Positions 8,247 to 17,239 are shown, numbered from the stretch's first letter. The stretch: DNA of 64,000 bases from Haliscomenobacter sp041740695 (GCF_041740695.1 NZ_JBGSLK010000006.1:41590-105589), one strand, 5' to 3'. A program made the numbers and translations. Notes: generated from the letters alone by a model not told the origin.

Positions 8247-8576
8247 CTACCGCGTTTTTGAGGCAGATGGCAAGGCCCATTCTTCTCTCTTTTCATTTTG
8301 AGGGTTATGCATGTTTTTGTTTTCTGGATTGGGGTTGTGCATGTTTTTATTTTCGGGATTGCGGGTGTGGCCTGATTCCTCCTTGCTTCCTGAAGCACCA
8401 TAGAGGCTACCTACAATTCCTGTAATGGCAGTGGCTACTCCGCCAGCGTTCTGGCTAGTGAATTCAGCAATTTTTTTGCGCAGTTCTGCTCCTTTTTTGG
8501 TGCCATACAAAGCTGCAACAGCAGAGCCAACAGCAACACCGGCTGCTACGCGCCATGCGATTTTTCTTGCATTCAT
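8247..8576 (-). CDS. YtxH-like small membrane protein with peptide repeats
   Basis: 109 aa. The start MNARKIAWRVAAGVAVGSAVAALYGTKKGAELRKKI shows one glycine/alanine-rich hydrophobic segment, then the TKKGAELR motif seen in YtxH/gas-vesicle-like stress proteins. The C-terminus has a tandem repeat of NPENKNMHNP encoded by two 30-nt units (8302-8361). ATG 8576 was chosen because a longer frame up to 8663 translates a hairpin region. Neighbouring genes also encode small membrane and stress-type proteins. Role inferred only: envelope stress. Confidence 0.6.
   Translation of the reverse strand: MNARKIAWRVAAGVAVGSAVAALYGTKKGAELRKKIAEFTSQNAGGVATAITGIVGSLYGASGSKEESGHTRNPENKNMHNPNPENKNMHNPQNEKREEWALPSASKTR
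8302..8361. repeat. Two 30-nt in-frame tandem repeats
   Basis: Two near-identical 30-nt units beginning at 8302 and 8332 encode NPENKNMHNP twice in the C-terminus of the YtxH-like protein. Confidence 0.8.
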
Positions 8577-8623
8577 GTCATTCGTTTTTAAAGGTGATGA
8601 GATGGTAAAAATGGGAGTTAGAG

Positions 8624-8678
8624 CTTGTTTAAGTTTTTTTGGCAGAAGTAAAAAAGACTGCAAAAAAACTTAAACAAG
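8624..8678. repeat. Long A/T-rich inverted repeat
   Basis: Arms starting CTTGTTTAAGTTTTTTT (8624-8640) pair completely with the complementary arm ending at 8678, extended by GCAG/CTGC with one bulged base. It lies just upstream of the YtxH-like gene and downstream of the gene at 8698-8928 (both minus), so it can end transcription of the latter. Confidence 0.7.
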
Positions 8679-8697
8679 TGCTTATGCCAGAGTAGGT

Positions 8698-8928
8698 TTA
8701 ACCGTTGCTATTGGCAGTACCTTTGCTACTTACCAGCACGACAACTCCGCCAATTAACAGCACCAAACCTACTATGGGTGACCAGCGAACGGGATTGTTT
8801 TCTTTCTTTTCAATCTCTAGTGGACCAATGTCCACTACTTTTTCGCGCGTTACAAAATTGAATCCGGTGTATGCCATCATCACTATACCTAGGATGATGA
8901 GGATAACTCCTAATGGTCTTGATCTCAT
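8698..8928 (-). CDS. Small two-helix membrane protein
   Basis: 76 aa. Two hydrophobic helices (GVILIILGIVMMAYTGFNF and SPIVGLVLLIGGVVVLVSS) are joined by a charged loop (TREKVVDIGPLEIEKKENNPVRW). I know similar uncharacterised proteins in Bacteroidota but no function. The ATG at 8928 is the only plausible start. It heads a minus-strand run of small membrane-protein genes. Confidence 0.7.
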   Translation of the reverse strand: MRSRPLGVILIILGIVMMAYTGFNFVTREKVVDIGPLEIEKKENNPVRWSPIVGLVLLIGGVVVLVSSKGTANSNG

Positions 8929-9120
8929 ACGTGTTTTGGTTTTTCGTTGGTGGTGGAAAAAAGTTGGTTTTTTGGGGCTGGGGTTTTCTCATAGTATGTT
9001 GCATCTAAAGGATAAAAACTCTTGCCACAGGGTTTACGGGGAAATACGGGGTTTCTTTTCCCCAACTGAGGGTCTTTTTGTCCTTATTCGAGGTTTGAGG
9101 CATGGGCTGTTTGGGTTTTA

Positions 9121-10326
9121 TCAGCGGTTAAAAGAAAAAATACTGGCGTCGGGGTTTTTGTGCCCCAGCGCTTCGTCGCGAATGAGCTCAGCAGCGATTT
9201 GACTAAAGGTGATGCCGTTGCCCCCAAAACCCAGGGCATAAATGGTATGCTCATGCTCGGGAATGCTGCCAATGTAGGGTAGCCCGTCGGCGGTTTCAGC
9301 GAAGGTCCCCGCCCAATGATAATCTACTTTTAGGGGTGCCAGTTGGGGGAACAGTTTTTCAAAGTCTCGGGTCAATTGCTGGCTTTTGCGCTTGAGCAAA
9401 CGGTCGCGCCGCCCGGCATCCTGAAAAGTTTCATCTCTGCCTCCTACCAATACACGGCGATCGCTGGTAGTTCTGCAATACAAATAAGGACGGGCCGTTT
9501 CCCAAACCAGAGCGTTTTCGTGCCAGAGGGTTTCAGCAGCATAGGGTTCGCTGACGAGGGCATAGGAAGAATTTAGAGAAGCGATTTGACGCGGCAACCA
9601 TTGTCCCGATTCGTACCCTGCTGCAATGACCAATTTGCGGGCGTGCACGCTGTAGCCTTCCTTTGTTTCCAGATTTACCCCATTTTTGTTGCGATGGATG
9701 GCGGTCACAGTTGTTTTGTCAAAAATGGCGGCACCTTGGCCGATGGCGTCTTGTAACAAGCCGTGAGTTAAAGTGTAGGCATCCACTTGGGCACCTTCTT
9801 TGGAATACAAGGCACCTGGGGCAGCAAAAGGAAACAAAGCCTGCAAAGCCACCTGATCCAGGAATTCAACTACAAAGCCATGTTTTTGGCGCATGGCCAG
9901 TTCTGTCTTTAGACCGGGCAAATCAGCCTTCCGCGAGGCGTAATAGAGGCTGGGTTTTTTTTCAAAATCGGTGGCTACAGCCAATTGATTGCAAATGATT
10001 TCCAACTTATTGATGGCTTCAGCACACAACCAATAGCTGCGGGCTGCATGCTCTTCACCCACTATTTCGGCCAATTGGTACATGGGCGTATCTATTTCAT
10101 ATTGCAACATCGAGGTGCTGGCACAAGTGCTCCCCATGCCAATATGCCTCCGGTCGAGCAATGCGACGGATACGCCCGCACGCGACAAATACCAAGCAAT
10201 CAGCGCACCGGTTATACCACCTCCGATGATGACATAGTCGGTTTTTAGGTTTTGTTGCAGGGAAGGATACTCAAAAAGTAGACCACTCTTGAGCAGCCAG
10301 TATGGGTTAGCAGTGTGAAGATTCAT
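9121..10326 (-). CDS. FAD-dependent oxidoreductase (DAO family)
   Basis: 401 aa. The N-terminal dinucleotide fold YVIIGGGITGALIAWYLSRAGVSV is followed by LLDRRHIGMGSTCASTSMLQYE. The C-terminal FAD-contact segment GLPYIGSIPEHEHTIYALGFGGNGITFSQIAAELI is as in glycine/D-amino-acid oxidase and GlpD-like enzymes. No signal peptide or C-terminal Rieske domain. Substrate unknown, probably an amine or amino acid. It is transcribed on its own on the minus strand; the upstream neighbour (YihY family) lies 57 nt away, so cotranscription is possible. Confidence 0.88.
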   Translation of the reverse strand: MNLHTANPYWLLKSGLLFEYPSLQQNLKTDYVIIGGGITGALIAWYLSRAGVSVALLDRRHIGMGSTCASTSMLQYEIDTPMYQLAEIVGEEHAARSYWLCAEAINKLEIICNQLAVATDFEKKPSLYYASRKADLPGLKTELAMRQKHGFVVEFLDQVALQALFPFAAPGALYSKEGAQVDAYTLTHGLLQDAIGQGAAIFDKTTVTAIHRNKNGVNLETKEGYSVHARKLVIAAGYESGQWLPRQIASLNSSYALVSEPYAAETLWHENALVWETARPYLYCRTTSDRRVLVGGRDETFQDAGRRDRLLKRKSQQLTRDFEKLFPQLAPLKVDYHWAGTFAETADGLPYIGSIPEHEHTIYALGFGGNGITFSQIAAELIRDEALGHKNPDASIFSFNR

Positions 10327-10382
10327 TGGATTCGGTTTTGGAAAGGATCAGATCAGGATTAACAGTATACCCAAACAGCCGA

Positions 10383-11402
10383 TTATACATTTGGGACTTT
10401 GCTGCCTTTTTCTTTTTCAATCTCATCGCGATTCTTTTCTGCAAGACTAACCGTCGAATCCTGGGTTTGAATTTCTTTTTTCTCAACAAAAACAGCATAC
10501 TGATTGGGGCGAATCCGGCTTCCGTATTTGTTGGCGTATACTTTAGTAAATTCTGCTCCAAAATATAGAATGGCAGCCGAGTAATACACCCACAAAATGA
10601 TCAATACCATGGCCCCGGCTGCGCCATAAACGGACATGGTAGAAGAGCGACTTAGGTAATAGTTGATCAACCATTTGCCCAATAAAAACAGCAGGGCAGT
10701 CAATAGAGCTCCTACCATCACATCGCGCCAATGAATCGTAGCATCCGGCAAAACTTTAAAAATGATCGCAAAAAGCAAAACGACTGCGGCGACGTTGATG
10801 GCGTTGGAGATCGTCCAGCTTAACCATGCAACTTCTCCAAAATGCTGATTGACAAAATTATACACCACCGAAAGCATCGCACTAAGCACCAAGGATACCA
10901 AAAGCAAAAAGCCAATGCCGATGATCAGGGAAAAGGAAAGCAAACGATTTTGAATGAATTTTAACCAGCTTCGTTTGGGTTTGGCTCGAATGCTCCAAAT
11001 GGTGTTGATGGAATCCTGAATTTCCAAAAAAACACCCGTAGCCCCTAGCACCAATGTTGCAATTCCGATAATGGTAGCCAGCGGGGTATTGCCTGAGAAA
11101 TGGGCATTGCTGATCATTTCCTGGAGTTGGATGGCACCTGTAGTACCCAAAAGGCCCTCAAATTGCGTATACAAGTATCCCTCTGCAGCCTCTTTGCCAA
11201 ACCAAATACTGCTGATTGCGATGACGATAATCAGCATGGGTGCCAATGAGAACAAAGTGTAATACGACAAGGAAGCACTTAATTTCAGTGCATTGTCATT
11301 GCTGAACTCATAAGCAGACTGGTAAAGCAAATGAAAAAAATTCCGCAGATTGAACCAGATTCGCCGGAGGGCTTTGTTGAGGTATGAAATGGTGCTGTTC
11401 AT
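10383..11402 (-). CDS. YihY/virulence factor BrkB family membrane protein
   Basis: 339 aa with about six transmembrane helices. The N-terminal signature ALKLSASLSYYTLFSLAPMLIIVIA is typical of the family, and it is followed by the conserved TNGSLAP-like helix region and IILWVYYSAAILYFGAEFTKVYANKYG near the C-terminus. A charged tail of about 40 residues follows. Once called RNase BN, the family is now regarded as membrane transport or envelope proteins of uncertain role. Its ATG overlaps the stop of the upstream gene (ATGA at 11399-11402), implying translational coupling. Confidence 0.9.
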   Translation of the reverse strand: MNSTISYLNKALRRIWFNLRNFFHLLYQSAYEFSNDNALKLSASLSYYTLFSLAPMLIIVIAISSIWFGKEAAEGYLYTQFEGLLGTTGAIQLQEMISNAHFSGNTPLATIIGIATLVLGATGVFLEIQDSINTIWSIRAKPKRSWLKFIQNRLLSFSLIIGIGFLLLVSLVLSAMLSVVYNFVNQHFGEVAWLSWTISNAINVAAVVLLFAIIFKVLPDATIHWRDVMVGALLTALLFLLGKWLINYYLSRSSTMSVYGAAGAMVLIILWVYYSAAILYFGAEFTKVYANKYGSRIRPNQYAVFVEKKEIQTQDSTVSLAEKNRDEIEKEKGSKVPNV

Positions 11403-12274
11403 GATAACCGGGGAAAAAGTGGAGGAGTTGCTAGAGTACTGTCTATCACCGCTCTATTCCACCAGGGTCGTAATTTTACAGCGATTACAATTAGTAAAAT
11501 GGCTATACCGGCATAAGCAGTAAAAATAATAGTGGATAAAGAGGTATTGAACAATTCCTGATGCTTGAGCGAAATCCCGAAAAGCGCCCAGGTGACAGCC
11601 AAAGCGTAAGGAATGTTGCGCCTTACGAATAGCATTCCCAGCGATAGCGCTATTGCCACAAGTATCATCATTACAGTCCAGAGTTTTTCGGATAAACCGC
11701 CACCATCCCACTGTGCGCCCTTAAGCCAAGCAGTTACGTTTGCAATACTGGCAACCGAAATCCAACCCAGGTACAATCCGAAGGGAATTTGTAAAAAATT
11801 GCGGTAATCCTGGGTGTGGGGTAGTATATAAAATGCCTGGCGATTGACACGAATGAGCTGAAAAAGCATCAAAAACATCACAACTATACTGGCTGACACA
11901 AATTCGTAGTGCCAACAGAACAACCAAGCCATGTTGAGGAAAGATACGAATACGAAGCGCCATCCAAGCGCGTCAATGGCGCGATTGCGATCCAGGCGGC
12001 GTTGGGCGGAACGTAGTGGCCAGATTTGCCAGACTGAAAAGAACAGCAGTAGCAAATAAATCAGGCTCCAAATAGAGAAAGTCAAGCCTGCTGGGGTGAA
12101 TAAATTGGGGTATTGATCGGATAGCTCCTGGGTAGTCTTGTTGTTGAGGGGTAAAAAGACTGCCAGGAAATTAAACCCGATACACAACAAAAAAAACAAT
12201 ATATTTGCTGATTTGAGTAAGGTCAAGCGGGTTTTGGAAATTCCCGGGGAGGTATTGATGATTTGAGCTTCCAT
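11399..12274 (-). CDS. TspO/MBR-like integral membrane protein
   Basis: 291 aa, about nine hydrophobic helices. The segment LFTPAGLTFSIWSLIYLLLLFF and the Trp-rich LNMAWLFCWHYEF region resemble the tryptophan-rich sensory/TspO superfamily and related uncharacterised ten-helix proteins. The ATG at 12274 (MEAQIINTSPGISKTRL) was preferred; the open frame continues upstream only through palindromic repeat DNA. The stop overlaps the yihY-family start by 4 nt. Ligand or role cannot be told; assignment to TspO proper is tentative. Confidence 0.65.
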   Translation of the reverse strand: MEAQIINTSPGISKTRLTLLKSANILFFLLCIGFNFLAVFLPLNNKTTQELSDQYPNLFTPAGLTFSIWSLIYLLLLFFSVWQIWPLRSAQRRLDRNRAIDALGWRFVFVSFLNMAWLFCWHYEFVSASIVVMFLMLFQLIRVNRQAFYILPHTQDYRNFLQIPFGLYLGWISVASIANVTAWLKGAQWDGGGLSEKLWTVMMILVAIALSLGMLFVRRNIPYALAVTWALFGISLKHQELFNTSLSTIIFTAYAGIAILLIVIAVKLRPWWNRAVIDSTLATPPLFPRLS

Positions 12275-12287
12275 GCGAGAGAGTTTT

Positions 12288-12320
12288 ACATTTACTGAAC
12301 TTTTAAAGTTTAGTAAATGT
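12288..12320. repeat. TTTACTAAAC-type palindrome (copy 1)
   Basis: ACATTTACTGAACTTT pairs with AAAGTTTAGTAAATGT with one mismatch and a one-base centre. It shares its core with the palindrome at 61621-61661. It lies 14 nt upstream of the TspO-like gene. Confidence 0.7.
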
Positions 12321-12330
12321 CGAATGTTAA

Positions 12331-12384
12331 AAGCTGTTTGAGTTATTAGAATGGCAGTTTCCAATCTAATAACTCAAACAGCTT
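12331..12384. terminator. 20-bp inverted repeat after the DUF2383 gene
   Basis: AAGCTGTTTGAGTTATTAGA (12331-12350) pairs perfectly with the arm at 12365-12384. It is 18 nt beyond the stop of the minus-strand DUF2383 gene, so it may end that transcript. There is no T-run. Together with the palindrome at 12288 it fills most of the gap. Confidence 0.5.
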
Positions 12385-12402
12385 CAGAGAAAATGAACAG
12401 TA

Positions 12403-12873
12403 TTATTTGTCCACTACCTCTTGCAGACGGGCAGCTTCCTCAATAGCCTGATGTGCTGATTTCAAAGCTTGCTTGTGCTCAGCAATCATCACCCGAATGT
12501 TGTCGGGTAAGTGGGCATCCATCTGTAATGCGTCATCATAAGCTTTCAACGCGGCGCTCTCACCATAGGCGCAGGAATCCAGAACAGATTTGCGATCTTT
12601 TCCCATCACTGTGGCTTTAAAATCCATCCAAACGCGAAACAACTTACCACGCGTAGTAGAATCCGTTACGGGTTCGCCACCCAAACCACGGATGGTTTGC
12701 TGGAGTTCGCTGACGTACTTGCGACTTTGGCTAACGTAACGATTGAACAGGGTGCGCAAATCCACATCGGTGCTGCCTACTTCCTCTATCGCTTTTTCAT
12801 AACCAAAAACGCGGTCGTAGTTGATACTTACCAGTTCGTTAAGGGCCGAAACCAATTTTTCATTGTTTTGCAT
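12403..12873 (-). CDS. PA2169/DUF2383 family four-helix-bundle protein
   Basis: 156 aa, all helical. NEKLVSALNELVSINYDRVFGYEKAIEEV starts the ferritin-like bundle, then LRTLFNRYVSQSRKYVSELQQTIRGLGGEP, a central WMDFKATVMGKDRKSVLDSCAYGESAALKAYDDAL, and a C-terminal helix with EHKQALKSAHQAIEE. Family members are stress-induced proteins of unknown biochemistry. ATG 12873 (MQNNEKL) was used; an in-frame non-ATG codon lies 8 residues upstream. Consistent with the nearby YtxH-like and small membrane stress proteins. Confidence 0.88.
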   Translation of the reverse strand: MQNNEKLVSALNELVSINYDRVFGYEKAIEEVGSTDVDLRTLFNRYVSQSRKYVSELQQTIRGLGGEPVTDSTTRGKLFRVWMDFKATVMGKDRKSVLDSCAYGESAALKAYDDALQMDAHLPDNIRVMIAEHKQALKSAHQAIEEAARLQEVVDK

Positions 12874-13031
12874 GATGGTTGATTTTACATTGATCAATAG
12901 TTAAATACAATCATTCTTTCAAGCATCTGGGCACAAAAAACGAGCCACGCCTTAGTGCTTAGTTTATGGGCAAAAAATTGGTATTTTTTCTACGCTATGG
13001 GTAAAAGTGGGTAATCTGTATTCAAAAACAC

Positions 13032-13069
13032 AGAGGCTGCCTCCTTCCTTTCGTTTGGAGACAGCCTCT
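13032..13069 (-). terminator. Intrinsic terminator of the SPFH gene
   Basis: AGAGGCTG/CAGCCTCT stem, extended by CTCC/GGAG around one unpaired base on each side, lies 20 nt past the SPFH stop. GTTTTTG follows on the minus strand. Confidence 0.75.
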
Positions 13070-13089
13070 ACCGTCAAAAAAAATCCTGA

Positions 13090-15009
13090 TTAAGCCTGTT
13101 CTTCTTTTTTATCCGTCTTGAGCATGTCCAACAATCTCAAGCCCAGCATACCGCCGATGGCACCATTGCCACCAGCACCACCTTCACCGGTGATGAGTAC
13201 GTCCGGGATGATTTTAACTTTTTCCTGCCCAATCGTTTCCATCACTTTCATCTTGGTAAAGTTGTCGCCCCCCATCGCTTCTACGGCGAGGCGGTATGCT
13301 TCGGCGCTAGACTGACCCACGGCTAGAGTCTTTTCAGCTTCCGCTTTACCAGTGAGTTCAATTTTTTCGGCTTCGGCCTGCGCCATCAGTCTCACCTTTT
13401 CAGATTCGGCAGCAGCACTCATTTTGGTACGTTCGGCGTCGGCCGAGGCGATCATCTTGGTGCGTTCCGCTTCTGCTGAGGCGGCAATTTTTACCCCATT
13501 CGCTTCACCGGTCGATTTTTTCACGGCAGCATCGGCGATGCGTTCGGCGATCAATACACCCTGATCGGCTTGGACGATCTGCTTTTGGATGTCGGCAATG
13601 GCGGTCTCTTTTTCAAGGGCCTGCCGGGTTTCCTGAGCCATTTTCTGGGTGTCGTAAGTCACCTTTTGTTCTTCGGCCAACTTGCGGTCGGTCAGTGTTT
13701 TCATCAGCGAATCGGGCGGTACGATGTCGCCAATCAGGGTGTCCACCCCGTGTACGTTGTATTCTTCCAGTACCTGGCCAATGTGTCGTTTTGCTGAATC
13801 CTGGCGGTCTTTACGCGAGGTCAGGAACGAGATCACATCGGCATCCTGGGCCGAGTTGCGGAAGTAGTTGCCAATGGTCGGTTCCAGTACCTGGCTGACC
13901 AGGTTGTGCATGCTACCAAAGCGAGCGATTACCTTGGGTGCCTCGGTGGCCGGGATGTGAATGATCTGCGACACATCGAGGTTGAAAGGGAAACCGTCTT
14001 TGGAACGTACTGTAATGGTAGACAAATGTTTGTCCAACATGTGTGACTCAGTGCGGGCGGTAGCCCAGTTGAGTACCAAGTTGGTGGTGGGTACCAATTC
14101 CACCTTATACAAATATTTATTAACGGGGTATTTACCAGGGCCAAGGGGTTCTGCCCAAACGCCTTTTTGGCCTTTGGACACAATGTTACCGTGACGGAAT
14201 TCGTCGCCACTGAGGTCGACACCTTCTTTACCGTAGAAAGAGATGACTACCCCCACGTTGCCGATCGGAATTTGCGTCATTTCATGTTCTTCAATTTGTG
14301 CAAACCAGGGGTTGAGGTTGTACGAACCTGCCAGGAGCACCTGCGGTTGTAAACCTTTGTTGCCGCCGCCGCGCAAAAAGGCATCGGCGTCCTGGAAGTT
14401 GTTGTGGTCGAGGACTTCGCGTCCGGCGATTTGTCCCATTTCAATCGGCGCACCATCCAGGGTCGTGATGACGCCCAGCATGTTTTCCTTGATTTGGTTC
14501 ATCGGCGCCAATACAAGGTCGAACACGAAGGTATTGATCCTGTAAACCCCGGTAGTAATGTAGGCGGTTTGACGGCCTTTTTGACCACCGTTGCGGATGA
14601 AGGCGGCAGCGTCTTGGTAGGCGTCGCAATCTACACGTTTGCCCAGGATCGAGTTGGTCGGCAATTCGGCGCCATCTTTAGCGATTAACAAACCAATTTG
14701 CCCGGGAGGAATCACGGTCAGTGGCTGTAGGTTGATTTCGTATTGCCAAATCCAGTACCAGAAGTGAATTCCCGGGGCCAGGGTTTGGGCCTGGAAACCC
14801 GCTTCGCCATCAACCGCGATGATCCGGTTGGGCGGTAGTTCTTTCTTTTCGCCAAAAAGCGAAAACTTCAGTGTGACGAGTCCGATTTTGTCTTCCGGCA
14901 CCAGAATAATTCCCAGCAGCCTGAACCAAAAACGGTAAGTGAGCAAAAAAATCAAAATGGCGAGGAAGATGCCACCCCACCATAAGGCAATCATACCAAT
15001 AGGGTTCAT
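13090..15009 (-). CDS. Large SPFH/Band 7 (flotillin-like) membrane protein
   Basis: 639 aa. One N-terminal transmembrane helix (about residues 8-30) anchors it. The first half has two similar segments (CDAYQDAAAFIRNGGQKG and HNNFQDADAFLRGGGNKG), an internal duplication ahead of the SPFH domain (TVRSKDGFPFNLDVSQIIHI). After that comes a long Ala/Glu/Lys coiled-coil (about 460-590, with repeated SAEAERTKM units), and a Gly-rich tail (GEGGAGGNGAIGGMLGL) as in flotillins and Band 7 scaffolds. It probably forms membrane microdomain oligomers. It stands alone, followed by a clear terminator. Confidence 0.88.
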   Translation of the reverse strand: MNPIGMIALWWGGIFLAILIFLLTYRFWFRLLGIILVPEDKIGLVTLKFSLFGEKKELPPNRIIAVDGEAGFQAQTLAPGIHFWYWIWQYEINLQPLTVIPPGQIGLLIAKDGAELPTNSILGKRVDCDAYQDAAAFIRNGGQKGRQTAYITTGVYRINTFVFDLVLAPMNQIKENMLGVITTLDGAPIEMGQIAGREVLDHNNFQDADAFLRGGGNKGLQPQVLLAGSYNLNPWFAQIEEHEMTQIPIGNVGVVISFYGKEGVDLSGDEFRHGNIVSKGQKGVWAEPLGPGKYPVNKYLYKVELVPTTNLVLNWATARTESHMLDKHLSTITVRSKDGFPFNLDVSQIIHIPATEAPKVIARFGSMHNLVSQVLEPTIGNYFRNSAQDADVISFLTSRKDRQDSAKRHIGQVLEEYNVHGVDTLIGDIVPPDSLMKTLTDRKLAEEQKVTYDTQKMAQETRQALEKETAIADIQKQIVQADQGVLIAERIADAAVKKSTGEANGVKIAASAEAERTKMIASADAERTKMSAAAESEKVRLMAQAEAEKIELTGKAEAEKTLAVGQSSAEAYRLAVEAMGGDNFTKMKVMETIGQEKVKIIPDVLITGEGGAGGNGAIGGMLGLRLLDMLKTDKKEEQA

Positions 15010-15161
15010 GTTAAAAATTTTGAGTGTTTGTTATTTTTTGGTTTTGCTGATCGTATGTTGAATTGCGATCATAGGGCAAGTATGGGGGTGGAAGGAGAAG
15101 ATTTGCTATTTTATTCGATGACGCCGGATTGGAAAGCGATGAAGGTGGGGGAAATGGGGGT

Positions 15162-16031
15162 CTAGAAGATTTGGGTTTGTATAAAGATTTGAAAGGATCG
15201 ATTTATGATGGGCTGAAACTCCTGTTCTATAAATGGCAAAAGGATGGTATCAAAGTTGGATACGATGTTGATGTATACGAATGAGTATTCTACATTAGGC
15301 TTTCTTCCGTCAAATATTCTTTTAAAAATAAGGTTCATTTGGCGTTGAAATTGATCAGGAGTGAGGGGTTCTATAGGGTTCAAAAGCTCTATCAATTGTT
15401 TGTTGAGGTCATGAAAAAATTGATTGATGATTGTTTGCCGCCGAATTCTCAACCCCTCACGGTTTAAGTTGTAAACATCAATGCTTATGTTACCAGAGTT
15501 GCTTTTTCCATGCAAAAACCCATCCTGATCTAAATATAAATGATCCAAAGGATCTACTATTTCTGGATTCAGCAAGAGAGGCTTCTCAGCTTGCATGGCT
15601 TCATGTAAAATCGAATAATGAGCGACATCGCTTGGATGGTTCAAAAGTCGAATTCCCGCAATTGGAAAGCGATTCCCTTTAGCACCTTTCCCATTGCAAT
15701 TTTGACAAGCTAAAAGGAGATTTGACCATTCATTGCCCAGCCAATAATAACCTTGATGGGTTTCTCCTGCTTTTAGGTCTTGTTGATCTAATTTTGCTTT
15801 AGGTCGGTAATGTTCTACCTGTAGAGGGGCGCTGTGGGTAATAGTGGATTCACAATAGGCGCATTTATGGTGATAAATCTTGGATAAGGCAGTTTTGACC
15901 GGGGGGTGTTTGTAATTCCTGATGTACATACTTCCGTCTTGTGCCGCAACAGCGGCAAGTGTTTGCTGTTGAGCAGTCTTTTGAGTAAGGTGACGTGGAA
16001 TTGCCTCGAAGTCCTTATGTACTTTGATCAT
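15162..16031 (-). CDS. ptuB: HNH endonuclease of a Septu-type defence system (PtuB-like)
   Basis: 289 aa. CAYCES (Cys57, Cys60), then VEHYRPK (His74), then ACQNCNGKGAKGNRFP (Cys109, Cys112, Asn113, Asn120) form the zinc-stabilised HNH nuclease layout of the TIGR02646/PtuB family, the effector of Septu and of the Ec78 retron system. Its ATG overlaps the TGA of the ATPase gene (16028-16031), so the two are translationally coupled. The nuclease probably cuts DNA or tRNA on phage infection (family knowledge). No reverse transcriptase is present, so this is not a retron. The C-terminal 100 residues are not recognised. Confidence 0.85.
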   Translation of the reverse strand: MIKVHKDFEAIPRHLTQKTAQQQTLAAVAAQDGSMYIRNYKHPPVKTALSKIYHHKCAYCESTITHSAPLQVEHYRPKAKLDQQDLKAGETHQGYYWLGNEWSNLLLACQNCNGKGAKGNRFPIAGIRLLNHPSDVAHYSILHEAMQAEKPLLLNPEIVDPLDHLYLDQDGFLHGKSNSGNISIDVYNLNREGLRIRRQTIINQFFHDLNKQLIELLNPIEPLTPDQFQRQMNLIFKRIFDGRKPNVEYSFVYINIVSNFDTILLPFIEQEFQPIINRSFQIFIQTQIF

Positions 16032-17185
16032 TTCAATGCTTGCGCGAGCTTTTTTAAACGATTTTTAATTTCTTCATTTGCCATCGCTTCTTCGAAAGAG
16101 TCTTCAGTGAGTAAATCTTTCGGGCCAGTATTTGCCGTGGGAATAATTTCCTCAAGGTCAAAAATAGGTGAGGTAAGCAAGCTATTGGGCAGCAGCCTTG
16201 TCAAGTCAATATCCAATTTTTCAACAGTAATACCTGCTTCACTGCTTTGGTGTACTTTTAATACTACACTTTCTTTTGGTGCACCTAAAAGTGGGATGGG
16301 GCTGTGGGTGCTGGCGATGAACTGGATTTTTGGGAAAATTTCAGACAGAAGGCCGGGCAGGGCTTTTTGCCAGGTGGGGTGAAGGTGGACGTCGAGTTCG
16401 TCGATTAGGACGATGCCTTCTAATTGTTCCGGAGTACTAATTTCAGGTTGAGTATTAAATAGACGGATCACCATGTCTCCAATCATTGCAATAATATTAC
16501 GATTACCTGAAGCCAATTGATTGAAGTTTTTTGCAGTATTAAGCTTTTCTCCAAGATCATCTTTTTCATAGAAAAAAACTTTGTCTTTTGCTACATCGAC
16601 TTCTATCTTCTCAATATTGGGCATAAGTCGAAGGAATAAGCTTTTAATGGCTTCAACTCTTTTTTTGAGAAGGTTGACAAGCTTTTCGTCTTTATACATA
16701 AGTTCTGGCAAAGAACTTCTATAAGTCATCACCCTTAATTCTGGGTCAATATCTAATAAGATGCCATCAGAGTTGAACAAACTGTATGATTGAGCACTTT
16801 TTTCCTCGCCAAAAACACTCACATTGAGTCTGGATGCGCCATATGCTAAAGTTTTTCGAATTAGATCGTCATCAGATGGTAAATCATTAACACCTGCAGA
16901 TGCACCATCAAGTAGTCCCGTTGTAGCTTTGAAGTAAGATGATTTTCCATGTCTTAAACCTATATTAATATCAAATTCGCCATCTTCTAAAATCAGTTTT
17001 TTATCTCTATTCCCAAACAACCCCACAAACAACGCCTGCAACACACTCGTCTTACCCCCTCCATTTTTCCCCGTCAAAAAAATCCACTTGGTATCAGCAG
17101 GAATACCTTCCACTGAGGTGTCTTTGATGCCTCGAAAGCCTTCGATGTGAAAAGAAGTAATGCCAAAGCTGGGACCGTTGCTCAT
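16028..17185 (-). CDS. ptuA: AAA/ABC-type ATPase of a Septu-type defence system (PtuA-like)
   Basis: 385 aa. Walker A GKNGGGKTS at residues 39-47 follows FHIEGFRGIKD, the usual start of AAA15/21 OLD-like ATPases. Near the C-terminus, IVLIDELDVHLHPTWQ is Walker B/D-loop and FIASTHSPIPLLG is the H-switch. ATG 17185 was chosen; a TTG three codons upstream (17194) is less likely. It forms a tight pair with the HNH gene (4-nt overlap), the PtuA-PtuB layout. It is shorter than many PtuA proteins. A MoxR ATPase gene lies 54 nt upstream on the same strand. Confidence 0.85.
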   Translation of the reverse strand: MSNGPSFGITSFHIEGFRGIKDTSVEGIPADTKWIFLTGKNGGGKTSVLQALFVGLFGNRDKKLILEDGEFDINIGLRHGKSSYFKATTGLLDGASAGVNDLPSDDDLIRKTLAYGASRLNVSVFGEEKSAQSYSLFNSDGILLDIDPELRVMTYRSSLPELMYKDEKLVNLLKKRVEAIKSLFLRLMPNIEKIEVDVAKDKVFFYEKDDLGEKLNTAKNFNQLASGNRNIIAMIGDMVIRLFNTQPEISTPEQLEGIVLIDELDVHLHPTWQKALPGLLSEIFPKIQFIASTHSPIPLLGAPKESVVLKVHQSSEAGITVEKLDIDLTRLLPNSLLTSPIFDLEEIIPTANTGPKDLLTEDSFEEAMANEEIKNRLKKLAQALK

Positions 17186-17239
17186 ATTGGTCAAATTTTA
17201 CCACTAAAGTACGCCCTTTTTGGGAAAAAGGAAAGTGAG

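Noticed and set aside
8705..9202. A 165-aa plus-strand frame
   Set aside because: Antisense to the small membrane protein and the oxidoreductase gene and spanning their gap; low-complexity translation.
15162..17185. Retron of the Ec78 type
   Set aside because: PtuA/PtuB-like genes are present but no reverse transcriptase gene or msr/msd-like region is seen next to them.
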